Below are positions 27,046 to 34,079 of a stretch of 64,000 nt of DNA, one piece after another (position 1 is the stretch's first letter; each line of letters starts with the position of its first letter). Under the pieces are notes generated by a model. It was not told the origin of the DNA, did no database searches, and was given only the letters and a program-made list of their open reading frames with translations. The stretch covers positions 186,001 through 250,000 of the forward strand of contig CANLNM010000001.1 of NCBI GenBank assembly GCA_947492475.1, in the 5' to 3' direction. The DNA comes from an uncultured Paracoccaceae bacterium (GTDB lineage Bacteria > Pseudomonadota > Alphaproteobacteria > Rhodobacterales > Rhodobacteraceae). A program made the translations under genes and the position numbers.

Positions 27046-27868
27046 TAAGCACACGCGGGAACTGGCCAAGGTCCATCGCGGTCACATCAACCCGCGCATA
27101 AGACCCAGATGATTTGGTACAAAAAACAGCCATGCCGGGTTCCAGCGTCACGTTGATCTGACCGCTATCATTGGACAAAATCCGCTGCCCACCGGCCAAG
27201 TCATAGCCCGCAGCACTCGCCCAGCCTGTTAAATCGCTGCTTGTGTAACCGCCATACATGCCAACGAAATTCGGGAACGTATCCCCAGTTGGGTGACTAA
27301 TTTCGAAGGCATGAGGCATAAAGTCCGCCGGTTTCAGGTCCAAGAACCCACCCGCAACCGAGGGCAAAACTTTCACTTCGTAAACCGTCGATCGGTCAAG
27401 CGTGACCCGCAAGGAACCGCTTGTTACCATCATTGCAAGGCCCTTGCGATTGTTGCCCGCGTCTTGGGCTACGTCGTTAATGACGTTTGCGTGATAGGTC
27501 GTAAAATCGCGCTGCATGATCTGGGTTGTGTAATGGTTGGTAAAGTTGGTTCCCGGCTCTGCATCCCGCATCAGCTCGACGACCGCCGTGCGGCCAAAGG
27601 GATTGAGGATTGCAAGGTCTTTAGCGTTGCTTGTGGCCATTGTGGTTCCCTGCACCAGCCGAAACCATTTGCCATTGATCCGCACAAAAATGTGGGGCAA
27701 TTCCCCGTGAAAATAGCCAATCCCGTCCGTTTCGGAAACTGATACAATGGTGCGGGGTGCCAGTTTGTAAGTTCGCATCACCGGCGCCGGTTTTTTGGGA
27801 AACTGAACGTTCACAATTTGGGGCGGCGCTTCAAAGGCAGATTTTGGTTTATAATCGCGCATGGTCAT
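27038..27868 (-). CDS. Putative virion structural protein (possible spike or receptor-binding protein)
   Basis: 276 residues, rich in beta-type sequence, with no membrane helix. The only hints of function are its place among structural genes and its size, near that of the PM2 spike protein. Segments such as VRINGKWFRLVQGTT and SGSYARVDVTAMDLGQFP suggest a beta-sandwich. No family recognised; 'spike' is inference from context. ATG 27868 overlaps the upstream stop (ATGA). Confidence 0.5.
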   Translation of the reverse strand: MTMRDYKPKSAFEAPPQIVNVQFPKKPAPVMRTYKLAPRTIVSVSETDGIGYFHGELPHIFVRINGKWFRLVQGTTMATSNAKDLAILNPFGRTAVVELMRDAEPGTNFTNHYTTQIMQRDFTTYHANVINDVAQDAGNNRKGLAMMVTSGSLRVTLDRSTVYEVKVLPSVAGGFLDLKPADFMPHAFEISHPTGDTFPNFVGMYGGYTSSDLTGWASAAGYDLAGGQRILSNDSGQINVTLEPGMAVFCTKSSGSYARVDVTAMDLGQFPRVLNG

Positions 27869-28401
27869 ACTTTCTGGGTTAAAAGGTACATGCCGCCGAG
27901 GCCAAAAACGGTCACGAGCAGGGCAAGTGTTGTTACGGTTTGTTGGGCGTCTGACGTCTTCACCTGGGCGACAAGATCAAGGGCCTTGTTCAACCCGTCT
28001 TGGTTGCCATTCACTACGTCGCCAGCCAGCGAAAAACTCTGCCCCACAGCCTGCGCGGCAAAGTCGATAACGTATTTTCCTTCTGCCTTTGAGGCTTCCA
28101 GAAACTGCATGGCCGTTTGCAATTGCTGATAGGCAAAGGCGTGCATATTGACCTGTTGCGCATCTGCAAGGCGCAAAACATCGGTCCCCAGATCAAGCAA
28201 GCCCTCTAGCTGGATCGTGTTCTCGCTCATCATCGTTTGAAACGTCGCGCGGTGCTGATTGATCGTTTCAATCATCACCGTGTCGGACGGGTCAATTATG
28301 ATGCTGTCCAGAATTTGATTGCCTTCGCCATTGGTGGCGGATGCATCCAAAGCAAGGCTGTTGGTTTCACTCGTGGACGTGCTGCGCGCTCTACTGCCCA
28401 T
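27865..28401 (-). CDS. Phage protein with long helical region and C-terminal membrane helix
   Basis: 178 residues: a Ser/Thr-rich N-terminus, a long predicted helical region (about 50-140) and a C-terminal hydrophobic helix (TLALLVTVFGLGGMYLLTQK). This tail-anchored layout suits a virion membrane protein or a membrane-capsid linker. ATG 28401 overlaps the end of the upstream gene by 11 bp and follows TGGGGG. A longer frame to 28491 exists but would overlap more. Confidence 0.55.
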   Translation of the reverse strand: MGSRARSTSTSETNSLALDASATNGEGNQILDSIIIDPSDTVMIETINQHRATFQTMMSENTIQLEGLLDLGTDVLRLADAQQVNMHAFAYQQLQTAMQFLEASKAEGKYVIDFAAQAVGQSFSLAGDVVNGNQDGLNKALDLVAQVKTSDAQQTVTTLALLVTVFGLGGMYLLTQKV

Positions 28402-28807
28402 GAAATACCCCCATTGGGATACCGTCCGTGTCGAAGTCCTTAAAGGCCTGTTCCGCGCCAATTGTCCGCGCAAACGCCGCCACCCGGTCACAATGGACCG
28501 CCATGGGCGTTCCTATGATTTGTGAAACGCCAAACATGGCCTTCAGGGCCATTGGCCCAAACATACCGCCGCCAATCACGCGCGCGGCGTAAAGGGTTAG
28601 CCATTCGTGATCGTCGCGGCCAAAAACCACGTAGGCAAACAGCTTGCCTTTGTCGATGTCCGTAAGTGTCAGGGTCACGGTATCGTCACGCGCCGAGGTT
28701 TCAGCGACGTTTTGACGTTCGGTTTCGTCGGGCAATTCGGCCAGAATGTCCGCCGGAAAAGGTTGCTTAGAAACGCGGAATTCTGTGTTGGTGGGAAGGC
28801 CCATCAT
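28391..28807 (-). CDS. Phage protein of unknown function (138 residues)
   Basis: A mixed alpha/beta protein without obvious membrane helices. The central VTLTLTDIDKGKLFAYVVFG and MFGPMALKAMFGVSQIIG segments are the most conserved-looking. No family recognised. Start ATG 28807 is preferred because GGAG lies about 9 bp upstream and the ATG overlaps the upstream stop; ATG 28822 would add five residues. Confidence 0.5.
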   Translation of the reverse strand: MMGLPTNTEFRVSKQPFPADILAELPDETERQNVAETSARDDTVTLTLTDIDKGKLFAYVVFGRDDHEWLTLYAARVIGGGMFGPMALKAMFGVSQIIGTPMAVHCDRVAAFARTIGAEQAFKDFDTDGIPMGVFHGQ

Positions 28808-29037
28808 TTGATTTTGCTCCATAAAAACTTAGCCGACAAAGCGACAAAAAGGGCCATTCCAGCCTCGCGGATTAGACCGGTTAGGATTGTTGAACCGCCG
28901 CCGCCAGACGACGCGCCGGAACCTGTCACCTTGTCGCCAAAGGTCACGTTGAACCCATTTTCAAAAAGGTTGTCCCCAGTATCTGCCGACGAGGACGGAT
29001 TTAAGGACAGGGAAAGCGGGGGGGATGTTGCTGGCAT
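28804..29037 (-). CDS. Small phage protein with C-terminal membrane helix
   Basis: 77 residues: a low-complexity Ser/Pro/Gly N-terminus (MPATSPPLSLSLNPSSSADT, and GSGASSGGGGST at about 40-51) and one C-terminal hydrophobic helix (LIREAGMALFVALSAKFLW). It looks like a small virion membrane protein. TGAGGT sits 6 bp ahead of the ATG. Confidence 0.6.
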   Translation of the reverse strand: MPATSPPLSLSLNPSSSADTGDNLFENGFNVTFGDKVTGSGASSGGGGSTILTGLIREAGMALFVALSAKFLWSKIK

Positions 29038-29045
29038 GATTTACC

Positions 29046-29363
29046 TCAGCTCATAACAACGACGATTGCGACAGCAGCAGCAGCGGCGGCAAAATAGACG
29101 ATCTTGTTGTCTCCGCGTTGAACCTTGATTTTGTCTAGAAATTCGTCGTTTTCGAATTGTTCCTGATCCCGACGCAATTCCCATGGGGCGCGGCGTGCAT
29201 CTGTCAGGTTGCTTGAAATGTCCGCGACATCGCCGCTGATCCCTTCCACGCGGCCCGTTAAGGCGCTGATCCCGTCGAAGAAACCCAAAATCGGGCGGAA
29301 TCCGGGGGACGTGTAATTGGCGTCTGGATCAATGGGGGCCGCAATGCCGGTTGCATCAGTCAT
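29046..29363 (-). CDS. Phage protein with helical stalk and C-terminal membrane anchor
   Basis: 105 residues: an N-terminal region with DPDANYTSPGFRPILGFFDG, a helical middle (VEGISGDVADISSNLTDARR), a charged stretch and a terminal membrane helix (VYFAAAAAAVAIVVVMS). A good AAAGGTGA ribosome site precedes the ATG. First gene downstream of the capsid gene, so probably an abundant virion protein. Confidence 0.6.
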   Translation of the reverse strand: MTDATGIAAPIDPDANYTSPGFRPILGFFDGISALTGRVEGISGDVADISSNLTDARRAPWELRRDQEQFENDEFLDKIKVQRGDNKIVYFAAAAAAVAIVVVMS

Positions 29364-29389
29364 AGGTTCACCTTTGGGAATTTATGGAC

Positions 29390-29411
29390 GCCCGCCCCGT
29401 TAGGGACGGGC
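29390..29411 (-). terminator. Intercistronic hairpin after the capsid gene
   Basis: GCCCGTCCC-TAAC-GGGGCGGGC on the minus strand, 9 bp with one G-U pair and no U-run. It lies between the capsid candidate and the next gene. It may stabilise or partly terminate the capsid transcript. A TTTATGGACGC word abuts it. Confidence 0.5.
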
Positions 29412-29426
29412 AAAACCGGCATCGGC

Positions 29427-30383
29427 TTAGTTTTGGGTGGCGTAGCGCCCGCATTGCAGCATGGTTGCGACCAGTTCGGTATTGGGGTTTTCCAACTCCA
29501 ATTCGATTGTGATGTCTGCATTCCGTTTGCGTTGGGCGGCTGATCGCAGCCCCATCAAACCCTTGGTGGCCTCTGCACCGCGCCAGAAATCGAAAAACAC
29601 ATGATCCCCCAGCGCCGTTGTGTCGTTGCCATACAAGGCACAAGACGCCTGAAGCTCGTAAACGTCACCTTCGAACATCGTTTGATCGTCAATGATCAGT
29701 TTGGCGGAAGTAATGCCTTCCCCAGTGATCAAGATCCCTGACAGGTCAGAATTAACGCTGATATTGGGCAAAACCACAGGTCCAGCGGCGGTGAATTGGT
29801 GCGGCTGTGTCTTGTGGGTTTCGATCCATTCCAGCGGACGGGATACCGGCGCATATTCCGTGATCAACGAAATTTTCATGTTTGTTTCATCCCAATCTGA
29901 GGACAATTCAAACTGCAAACGCAGATCGTTCACGTTGGCCGTGCCGAGCATGTAGGCATCTTCTTGGCGTTCATTGGTAAACAGGTTTGGACCACCAAAT
30001 TCCATAAAGACAAAACCGTCGATCACGTCCAAACCACGATACCCGTTCAAGCGAATAAATTCGGGCATTGTCATGGACCGCTCTGGCGTCCCGTCGATCA
30101 CCAAATCCACCTTTTCGATGAACTCGTGCAAGTTTGCCGTTTTGACGTAGTGTTTGCCACCACGTGCAATGGTTTTGCCAGCAATGCCAATCTTGGACAC
30201 AAGACCAATCTGGAAATACTGGTACGTATATGGCCCGGTATCAATGTGGGCCACGGCTGTCCCATCCGAATACATGCCCTGCACGCTGGCACGTTTTGAA
30301 GAAACGCGGTGAAGGAAATTCGCTGTTTGCGTTTTCTTCATCGCTTCGCCGGACATGCCGGTATTGCGTAGGCGTCGGCGCAT
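29427..30383 (-). CDS. Candidate double-jelly-roll major capsid protein (PM2 P2-like)
   Basis: 318 residues, beta-rich throughout. The N-terminal half carries the pattern I associate with the viral coat protein P2 family: FIEKVDLVIDGTPERSMTMP, LNGYRGLDVIDGFVFMEFGG and LGTANVNDLRLQFELSSDW. The C-terminal half (ITSAKLIIDDQTMFEGDVYE ... ADITIELELEN) looks like a second barrel. The length fits known DJR capsids (about 270-400). A strong AGGAGGTG ribosome site precedes ATG 30383, as expected for the most abundant virion protein. The identification is by eye; a profile search or structure prediction would settle it. Confidence 0.78.
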   Translation of the reverse strand: MRRRLRNTGMSGEAMKKTQTANFLHRVSSKRASVQGMYSDGTAVAHIDTGPYTYQYFQIGLVSKIGIAGKTIARGGKHYVKTANLHEFIEKVDLVIDGTPERSMTMPEFIRLNGYRGLDVIDGFVFMEFGGPNLFTNERQEDAYMLGTANVNDLRLQFELSSDWDETNMKISLITEYAPVSRPLEWIETHKTQPHQFTAAGPVVLPNISVNSDLSGILITGEGITSAKLIIDDQTMFEGDVYELQASCALYGNDTTALGDHVFFDFWRGAEATKGLMGLRSAAQRKRNADITIELELENPNTELVATMLQCGRYATQN

Positions 30384-30418
30384 GGCCCACCTCCTTTGTT
30401 AAATTGGGGGTTGGTGGG

Positions 30419-30526
30419 TTAGCCGATCAGCTGGCGACCAAAGGACGTTTTTTCGAAAACGGAAAACAAGGCCATGCCAACGGCAACGCCAATCGAAGTC
30501 GAAACCAGAACTTTATTGTTAATCAT
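30419..30526 (-). CDS. 35-residue phage membrane mini-protein
   Basis: MINNKVLVSTSIGVAVGMAL begins a single hydrophobic helix, followed by a basic tail (FEKTSFGRQLIG). Although tiny, it has a strong ribosome site (AGAGGTAAGAA) and precedes the capsid gene in the late operon. PM2- and PRD1-like virions contain very short membrane proteins, so a real virion component is plausible. Confidence 0.55.
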   Translation of the reverse strand: MINNKVLVSTSIGVAVGMALFSVFEKTSFGRQLIG

Positions 30527-30705
30527 TTCTTACCTCTAAAGGTTGTTGGGATCGTGATTGATCCCCCCTTAGCTGCGCGAAAATTTCCGACCGAAAAAGC
30601 CTCATTATCCCTTATTTTCATAAGGATAAGCAAGAATTAGGCTTTATAGGGATTGCCCGTTTTGGTAGTATTTCTGAGTTAAAATTAGTAATTCGGGGAT
30701 AAGAT
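30527..30705. promoter_or_regulatory. Divergent control region with operator-like palindrome
   Basis: 179 bp between the leftward late operon and the rightward regulator operon, AT-rich. It holds the nested palindrome TTATCC-C-TTAT-TTTC-ATAA-GGATAA at 30605-30629, a likely operator for the adjacent HTH protein. No confident -35/-10 pair was found for either side. Confidence 0.5.
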
Positions 30706-31035
30706 ATGCTTAAGTCATGGGAGGCGGCGCGGAACGTCAACGGCCCGTCACAATCGGCCATCGCAAAAGCCGCAAATTGCAGCACTCAAGCAGTTTATAG
30801 TTGGCAATGTGGAATCAATCGCTGCCCGGTCAAAAAACGCGCAAGCGTGGAACGTGCCATGGGGACACAACTTGATTGGTTTGAATACGATCAGGAAGTG
30901 GACGCGCTGAAAACGCCCCCTGAGGCCCCAAGCACGGTTTCGGACCCTACCCCGGCCCAAACGCCACCAGAGACCCCCACGCCGCCCGCTCAGCGTGTGG
31001 TGGATGAATTTGCCGACTTCTACGGGGTGAATTGA
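30706..31035 (+). CDS. Cro/YdaS-like phage transcription regulator
   Basis: 109 residues: an N-terminal HTH (about 14-45; QSAIAKAANCSTQAVYSWQ) of the Cro/YdaS type, an acidic segment, and a Pro/Thr-rich C-terminal tail (about 70-97) ending in VVDEFADFYGVN. It faces the palindromic control region, so it is the likely repressor/Cro switch. CGGGGAT precedes the ATG. Its stop overlaps the next start (TGATG). Confidence 0.75.
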   Translation: MLKSWEAARNVNGPSQSAIAKAANCSTQAVYSWQCGINRCPVKKRASVERAMGTQLDWFEYDQEVDALKTPPEAPSTVSDPTPAQTPPETPTPPAQRVVDEFADFYGVN

Positions 31036-31583
31036 TGGAAGCTACTGGAATAAGGGACGCACACGCCGAAGTTAGCGCGCTGATTTTTTCTTCGCCGCCG
31101 GGTGAAGCCTTGCATATTCCCGAACATCTTTTTCCAGATGATCCGGTTACTAGCCCCATTGTTGAGGGTCAGAATGGCGCAGTGGAAGCCATTCAAGAAA
31201 TCGAACCGGAAAAACCCAAAATTGTCATCATGAACGAGGCGTCATTCGTTGATCAGTTCGTGACTATGCACCAGCTCTTGGGTTGGCACCTTACCAACCG
31301 CAATGGTGTTCCTTGCGATCTGGGCCAACTTGCGTCGAACCCAGCGGGAATTGAAGCCGGTCAGGGGCTTTACCAAATCTTGTACAAAAACGAGCGCATT
31401 CGAAACATCGTTTTAGCCGAGAGCCAAGGCACAATTGCAGCGATCATAGCCATCGTTATGCACGGCAATAATTGCCGGTTGGCCATCAGAGAAAGCGCGC
31501 AGTTGGGCCGTGAGGAACGGGAACGCAAAGCCGCAGAAGCCGCAAAGGCAGAAAGCGCGATAGAGGAGTCTAAAGATGAGTGA
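31035..31583 (+). CDS. Unrecognised phage protein upstream of the packaging ATPase
   Basis: 182 residues. The middle contains FVDQFVTMHQLLGWHLTN and a moderately hydrophobic stretch (GTIAAIIAIVMHG, about 132-144). The C-terminus is a highly charged helix (LGREERERKAAEAAKAE). No known fold recognised. It is translationally coupled to both the regulator (TGATG) and the ATPase (8-bp overlap), which suggests a packaging or assembly partner. Confidence 0.5.
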   Translation: MEATGIRDAHAEVSALIFSSPPGEALHIPEHLFPDDPVTSPIVEGQNGAVEAIQEIEPEKPKIVIMNEASFVDQFVTMHQLLGWHLTNRNGVPCDLGQLASNPAGIEAGQGLYQILYKNERIRNIVLAESQGTIAAIIAIVMHGNNCRLAIRESAQLGREERERKAAEAAKAESAIEESKDE

Positions 31584-32181
31584 TTATGACTTTCCCCCAG
31601 ACGTCGGCACAGAACCTTTCTTTGAGGAAAACACGGCCATTTATGCGGGACCGGGGGGCGGCAAGTCGTTCCTCTGCAAGAAGCTGATTATGCAACACAA
31701 GCCGCCTATTGTGGTCTGGATCGACACCTTGCAGCCGCAAAGTATGCGGCCCAAAGAATTGCAACAGCGTATCGACAGTGGACAAAAATTGATCACGGCA
31801 TCTGCCTTTGAGGACTACGATCTGGCAAAGCTCTTTATTGAAATCTGCTATGCCAAGTCCACAAAATCGCGCCGTATTTTTATGGTTTGTGATGAGGCCG
31901 GGGATTACTTGAACGTCAAAGACGAACGCCTAAAGCGCGTGTTTCGGACCGGTCGGCACTATGGCTTGGGTTCAATCATTGCGACCCAGCGCCCCGCCAT
32001 GATTGATCAAGATTTTCGCGGCACTGCCCCCGTCCGCTATTGGGGCAAACTTTGCACCCACCCCGACGTTGCGCTTGCAAAAAAAGAACTCGGACCAATG
32101 GCGGACAATATCAACAATTTCGCCCCCGGTGAATTCATCCATTTCCCAACGCTCAAGCGTATTGAGCCAGACAAAAGGTAA
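31576..32181 (+). CDS. A32/P9-like genome-packaging ATPase (FtsK-HerA superfamily)
   Basis: 201 residues, the compact size of packaging ATPases in tailless membrane-containing phages. Walker A is AGPGGGKSF (about 26-34). Walker B with catalytic Glu is RIFMVCDEAGDYL (about 97-109). The downstream block RTGRHYGLGSIIATQRPAM (about 117-135) holds the Arg/His and sensor Gln typical of A32/P9 enzymes. No membrane helix is present, unlike filamentous-phage Zot proteins. GAGGAG lies 8 bp before the ATG. It would pump DNA into preformed capsids. Confidence 0.85.
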   Translation: MSDYDFPPDVGTEPFFEENTAIYAGPGGGKSFLCKKLIMQHKPPIVVWIDTLQPQSMRPKELQQRIDSGQKLITASAFEDYDLAKLFIEICYAKSTKSRRIFMVCDEAGDYLNVKDERLKRVFRTGRHYGLGSIIATQRPAMIDQDFRGTAPVRYWGKLCTHPDVALAKKELGPMADNINNFAPGEFIHFPTLKRIEPDKR

Positions 32182-32186
32182 CCATT

Positions 32187-32684
32187 ATGAAACTTTATGA
32201 CGTAGAATTTGCAAATTATGCCGACTTCCCCGCGGCTAAATGGCGGTGGGCGAACTTCTCACCCGTTGAAATGGCATGTCGTGGCGATGGCAAGCTGATG
32301 ATTAATAAGCATTCCATGGATTGCCTGCAAAAGCTGCGCGATGCATTGGGCCTTCCGCTATACATCAACAGCGCCTACCGGTCACCCGACTACAACACGC
32401 GGATCGGCGGAGTGCCTAACTCCAAACACAAAAAGGCTTTGGCTTTTGACGTGAACATGAGCAACCACGACCCGGCCACATTCGAAGCCGCCGCCCGCGC
32501 CGCCGGGTTCACTGGTTTTGGGTTCTATAAAGACAGCAATTTTGTCCATATCGACACGGCCCGCGCCCGTGAATGGGGCAAGCGCTGGTGGTCCACAAAG
32601 GACGCCCCAGCACCAGTTAAGGACGAACCCGCGCGGGTTCCTAAGTATGAGCGTGAACGCCGCGCATCATGTCAGGGGGTGTAA
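32187..32684 (+). CDS. M15-family peptidase endolysin
   Basis: 165 residues. The zinc-site pattern of Peptidase_M15_3 is clear: INSAYRSPDYNTRIGG, SKHKKALAFDVNM (His and Asp ligands) and FVHIDTARAREWG (third His). It would cut the peptide cross-links of peptidoglycan, complementing the transglycosylase and holin of the leftward operon. The C-terminal 30 residues are a Pro/basic tail. AAGGTAACC lies ahead of the ATG. Confidence 0.85.
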   Translation: MKLYDVEFANYADFPAAKWRWANFSPVEMACRGDGKLMINKHSMDCLQKLRDALGLPLYINSAYRSPDYNTRIGGVPNSKHKKALAFDVNMSNHDPATFEAAARAAGFTGFGFYKDSNFVHIDTARAREWGKRWWSTKDAPAPVKDEPARVPKYERERRASCQGV

Positions 32685-32685
32685 T

Positions 32686-32889
32686 ATGAGCCAACATGAC
32701 GACTTTAAATTGGTCGATGCTCAAGACCGGCTCGACTCTGAGGTTTCGGAGTTCATCAAAAAAAGCCGCAATATGGACGAACTAGATGCGGCATTTGCGA
32801 CATTTGCTGAGGAATCCAAACACGATCCGGCTTTTCGAATAAGCGCAATGACAATGGCAAACCGCCGCATCGCGAATTTAGTTCGCTAA
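32686..32889 (+). CDS. Small acidic phage protein (67 residues)
   Basis: MSQHDDFKLVDAQDRLDSEV opens an all-helical, charged protein (also FIKKSRNMDELDAAFATFAE). No membrane segment and no known family. AGGGGGTG precedes the ATG, which starts 1 bp after the endolysin stop. Co-expressed with the ATPase operon. Confidence 0.6.
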   Translation: MSQHDDFKLVDAQDRLDSEVSEFIKKSRNMDELDAAFATFAEESKHDPAFRISAMTMANRRIANLVR

Positions 32890-32925
32890 CAAAAAGCCCC
32901 CGCGAGAAAAGGAAGGCCTGATATC

Positions 32926-33141
32926 TTGCACCTAAAATCAATTCACAGCTTCTTGATAACAGTTGCCATTGCGTGCTTTTATTGTCCGCCGTCGATTGAT
33001 CTGGATGACATGAATATCGGTGACAAAGTACAATCACCACCTGTTAACAGAGCCGTGATAATTGCACTTTGCATCTTTCCGAGCATCCTCGCCATTATAG
33101 CAATCTGTTTCGCTCTAAAGTTCGCAATATCGTTGACCTAA
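32926..33141 (+). CDS. Possible small phage membrane protein (TTG start)
   Basis: 71 residues if TTG 32926 is used: a hydrophobic N-terminus (SFLITVAIACFY), a polar middle and a C-terminal helix (VIIALCIFPSILAIIAICFA). AAAAGGAAGG lies upstream. It ends right at the terminator hairpin. An ATG at 33008 would keep only the second helix. Confidence 0.4.
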   Translation: MHLKSIHSFLITVAIACFYCPPSIDLDDMNIGDKVQSPPVNRAVIIALCIFPSILAIIAICFALKFAISLT

Positions 33142-33172
33142 AAAAGCCCCCGCCGAGATCATCGGCGGGGGC
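33140..33172 (-). terminator. Strong hairpin between convergent prophage operons
   Basis: GCCCCCGCCGA-GATCA-TCGGCGGGGGC, a perfect 11-bp stem. On the minus strand it is followed by TTTTTT, making it a terminator for the leftward rep operon. The stem probably also slows rightward transcription from the ATPase operon. Confidence 0.85.
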
Positions 33173-33185
33173 ATCGGCCTTAGGT

Positions 33186-33317
33186 TCAATAACTGGTCAT
33201 CAAATCGGCACCCGCCACAGTCAATTCCCATCCACAGCTTTCATCAAATCGGATTAGGCCGGCCCTTCTGGCGGCGTCCAGTTCTCCAACTGTGCAAATT
33301 TCAACTTTGCGGTTCAT
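33186..33317 (-). CDS. Possible 43-residue protein downstream of rep
   Basis: MNRKVEICTVGELDAARRAG opens a short soluble frame that ends just before the terminator. The ribosome site is poor and no family is recognised. Listed because it fills the space between rep and its terminator in the same direction. Confidence 0.3.
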   Translation of the reverse strand: MNRKVEICTVGELDAARRAGLIRFDESCGWELTVAGADLMTSY

Positions 33318-33353
33318 CACAGCCCGCACAGCGTTTCTAAATCGGTCCAAAAC

Positions 33354-34079
33354 TCAAACCCCTCGCTTTTCATTGCGGGCCGAAGGCCCCCCTTTGGTGA
33401 CCACGTAGCCAAAATAAGCCAACGCTTCGTCGTTTATCCCTGCACCCACGCTTGCCACCGTCGTGTTGATCCCTTTGCGGGCCAGTAGCCCAATTGCATC
33501 AATCGGATTTATGGGGATCGGCACGTCGGTACTCGTCGGGGCCTCGCTACTTGCCACTTTTTTATCAACTTCCCCCCGACTAGGGGGGGCCTCATTCCCT
33601 TCTTCTATATTTTTCTCTCTACTTGGTGCGGACTCTTTGACCGTGGTATCGGGACAGAATGACCGTGGTTTAGGGACAGAATGACCGTGGTTAACTTCGT
33701 CTAAAGAACCGTCTTTCTGACCGTGGTTAGCAAGCGCAAAGCCAGCGTTATGGGCGGGTTTCTGATAGCCAATGTGGGGGGGGAGCGGAAAACGATACTC
33801 AACCGCCTTGCCTTTGCCACCGTTTGGGTAGGCGTAGGGGATTATGACCCCTTTGGCTTTCAGTAAAACAAGGTGGCGATCTAACGTTTTTTTGGATACG
33901 TGGGCGCGTTCCATGATCTTTTGATTACCCGGCCACGCCAGCCCGGTTTCTATGTTGGCAAACGATGCAATGGCACTGGCGATCACAATGGACGTTCGCG
34001 GCAATCCGCGACCCTTTGCAAAGCCTTCCAGCGCCGCCCGAAAATCACCGCCAAACGGTTTTCTATTGCTCCCGCTCAT
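33354..34079 (-). CDS. Phage replication initiator-like protein (HTH_36 / lambda O-like)
   Basis: 241 residues. The N-terminal winged-helix domain (about 20-95) contains TGLAWPGNQKIMERAHVSKKTLDRHLV, as in HTH_36 phage replication proteins. The middle (about 118-148) is low-complexity because the DNA there carries four direct repeats of TGACCGTGGT, which look like initiator iterons. The C-terminal part (about 180-241) may recruit host helicase. A gene holding its own origin is the lambda O arrangement. No rolling-circle motifs are seen, unlike PM2 P12. ATG overlaps the upstream mini-HTH stop (ATGA). Confidence 0.7.
   Translation of the reverse strand: MSGSNRKPFGGDFRAALEGFAKGRGLPRTSIVIASAIASFANIETGLAWPGNQKIMERAHVSKKTLDRHLVLLKAKGVIIPYAYPNGGKGKAVEYRFPLPPHIGYQKPAHNAGFALANHGQKDGSLDEVNHGHSVPKPRSFCPDTTVKESAPSREKNIEEGNEAPPSRGEVDKKVASSEAPTSTDVPIPINPIDAIGLLARKGINTTVASVGAGINDEALAYFGYVVTKGGPSARNEKRGV
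33572..33727. other. Candidate prophage replication origin inside rep (iterons, AT-rich tract, hairpin)
   Basis: Four copies of TGACCGTGGT start at 33638, 33660, 33682 and 33718 (spacings 22, 22 and 36 bp). Copies 1 and 2 are each followed, after 3 bp, by GGGACAGAA, giving a 22-bp tandem unit. Next to them is an AT-rich pyrimidine tract (33597-33625), then a CCCCCC-GACTA-GGGGGG hairpin (33572-33588). Iterons beside an AT-rich unwinding region are the classic theta-origin layout. Confidence 0.7.

Noticed and set aside
32892-32905. Second copy of the AAAAAGCCCCCGC word as another terminator
   Set aside because: It resembles the left arm of the hairpin at 33146 but has no pairing partner nearby, so it cannot form a terminator alone.
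33597-33727. Short CRISPR-like array suggested by regularly spaced repeats
   Set aside because: The repeats are only 10 bp at 22-bp spacing within a coding gene of a replication protein, with no cas genes; iterons explain them better.
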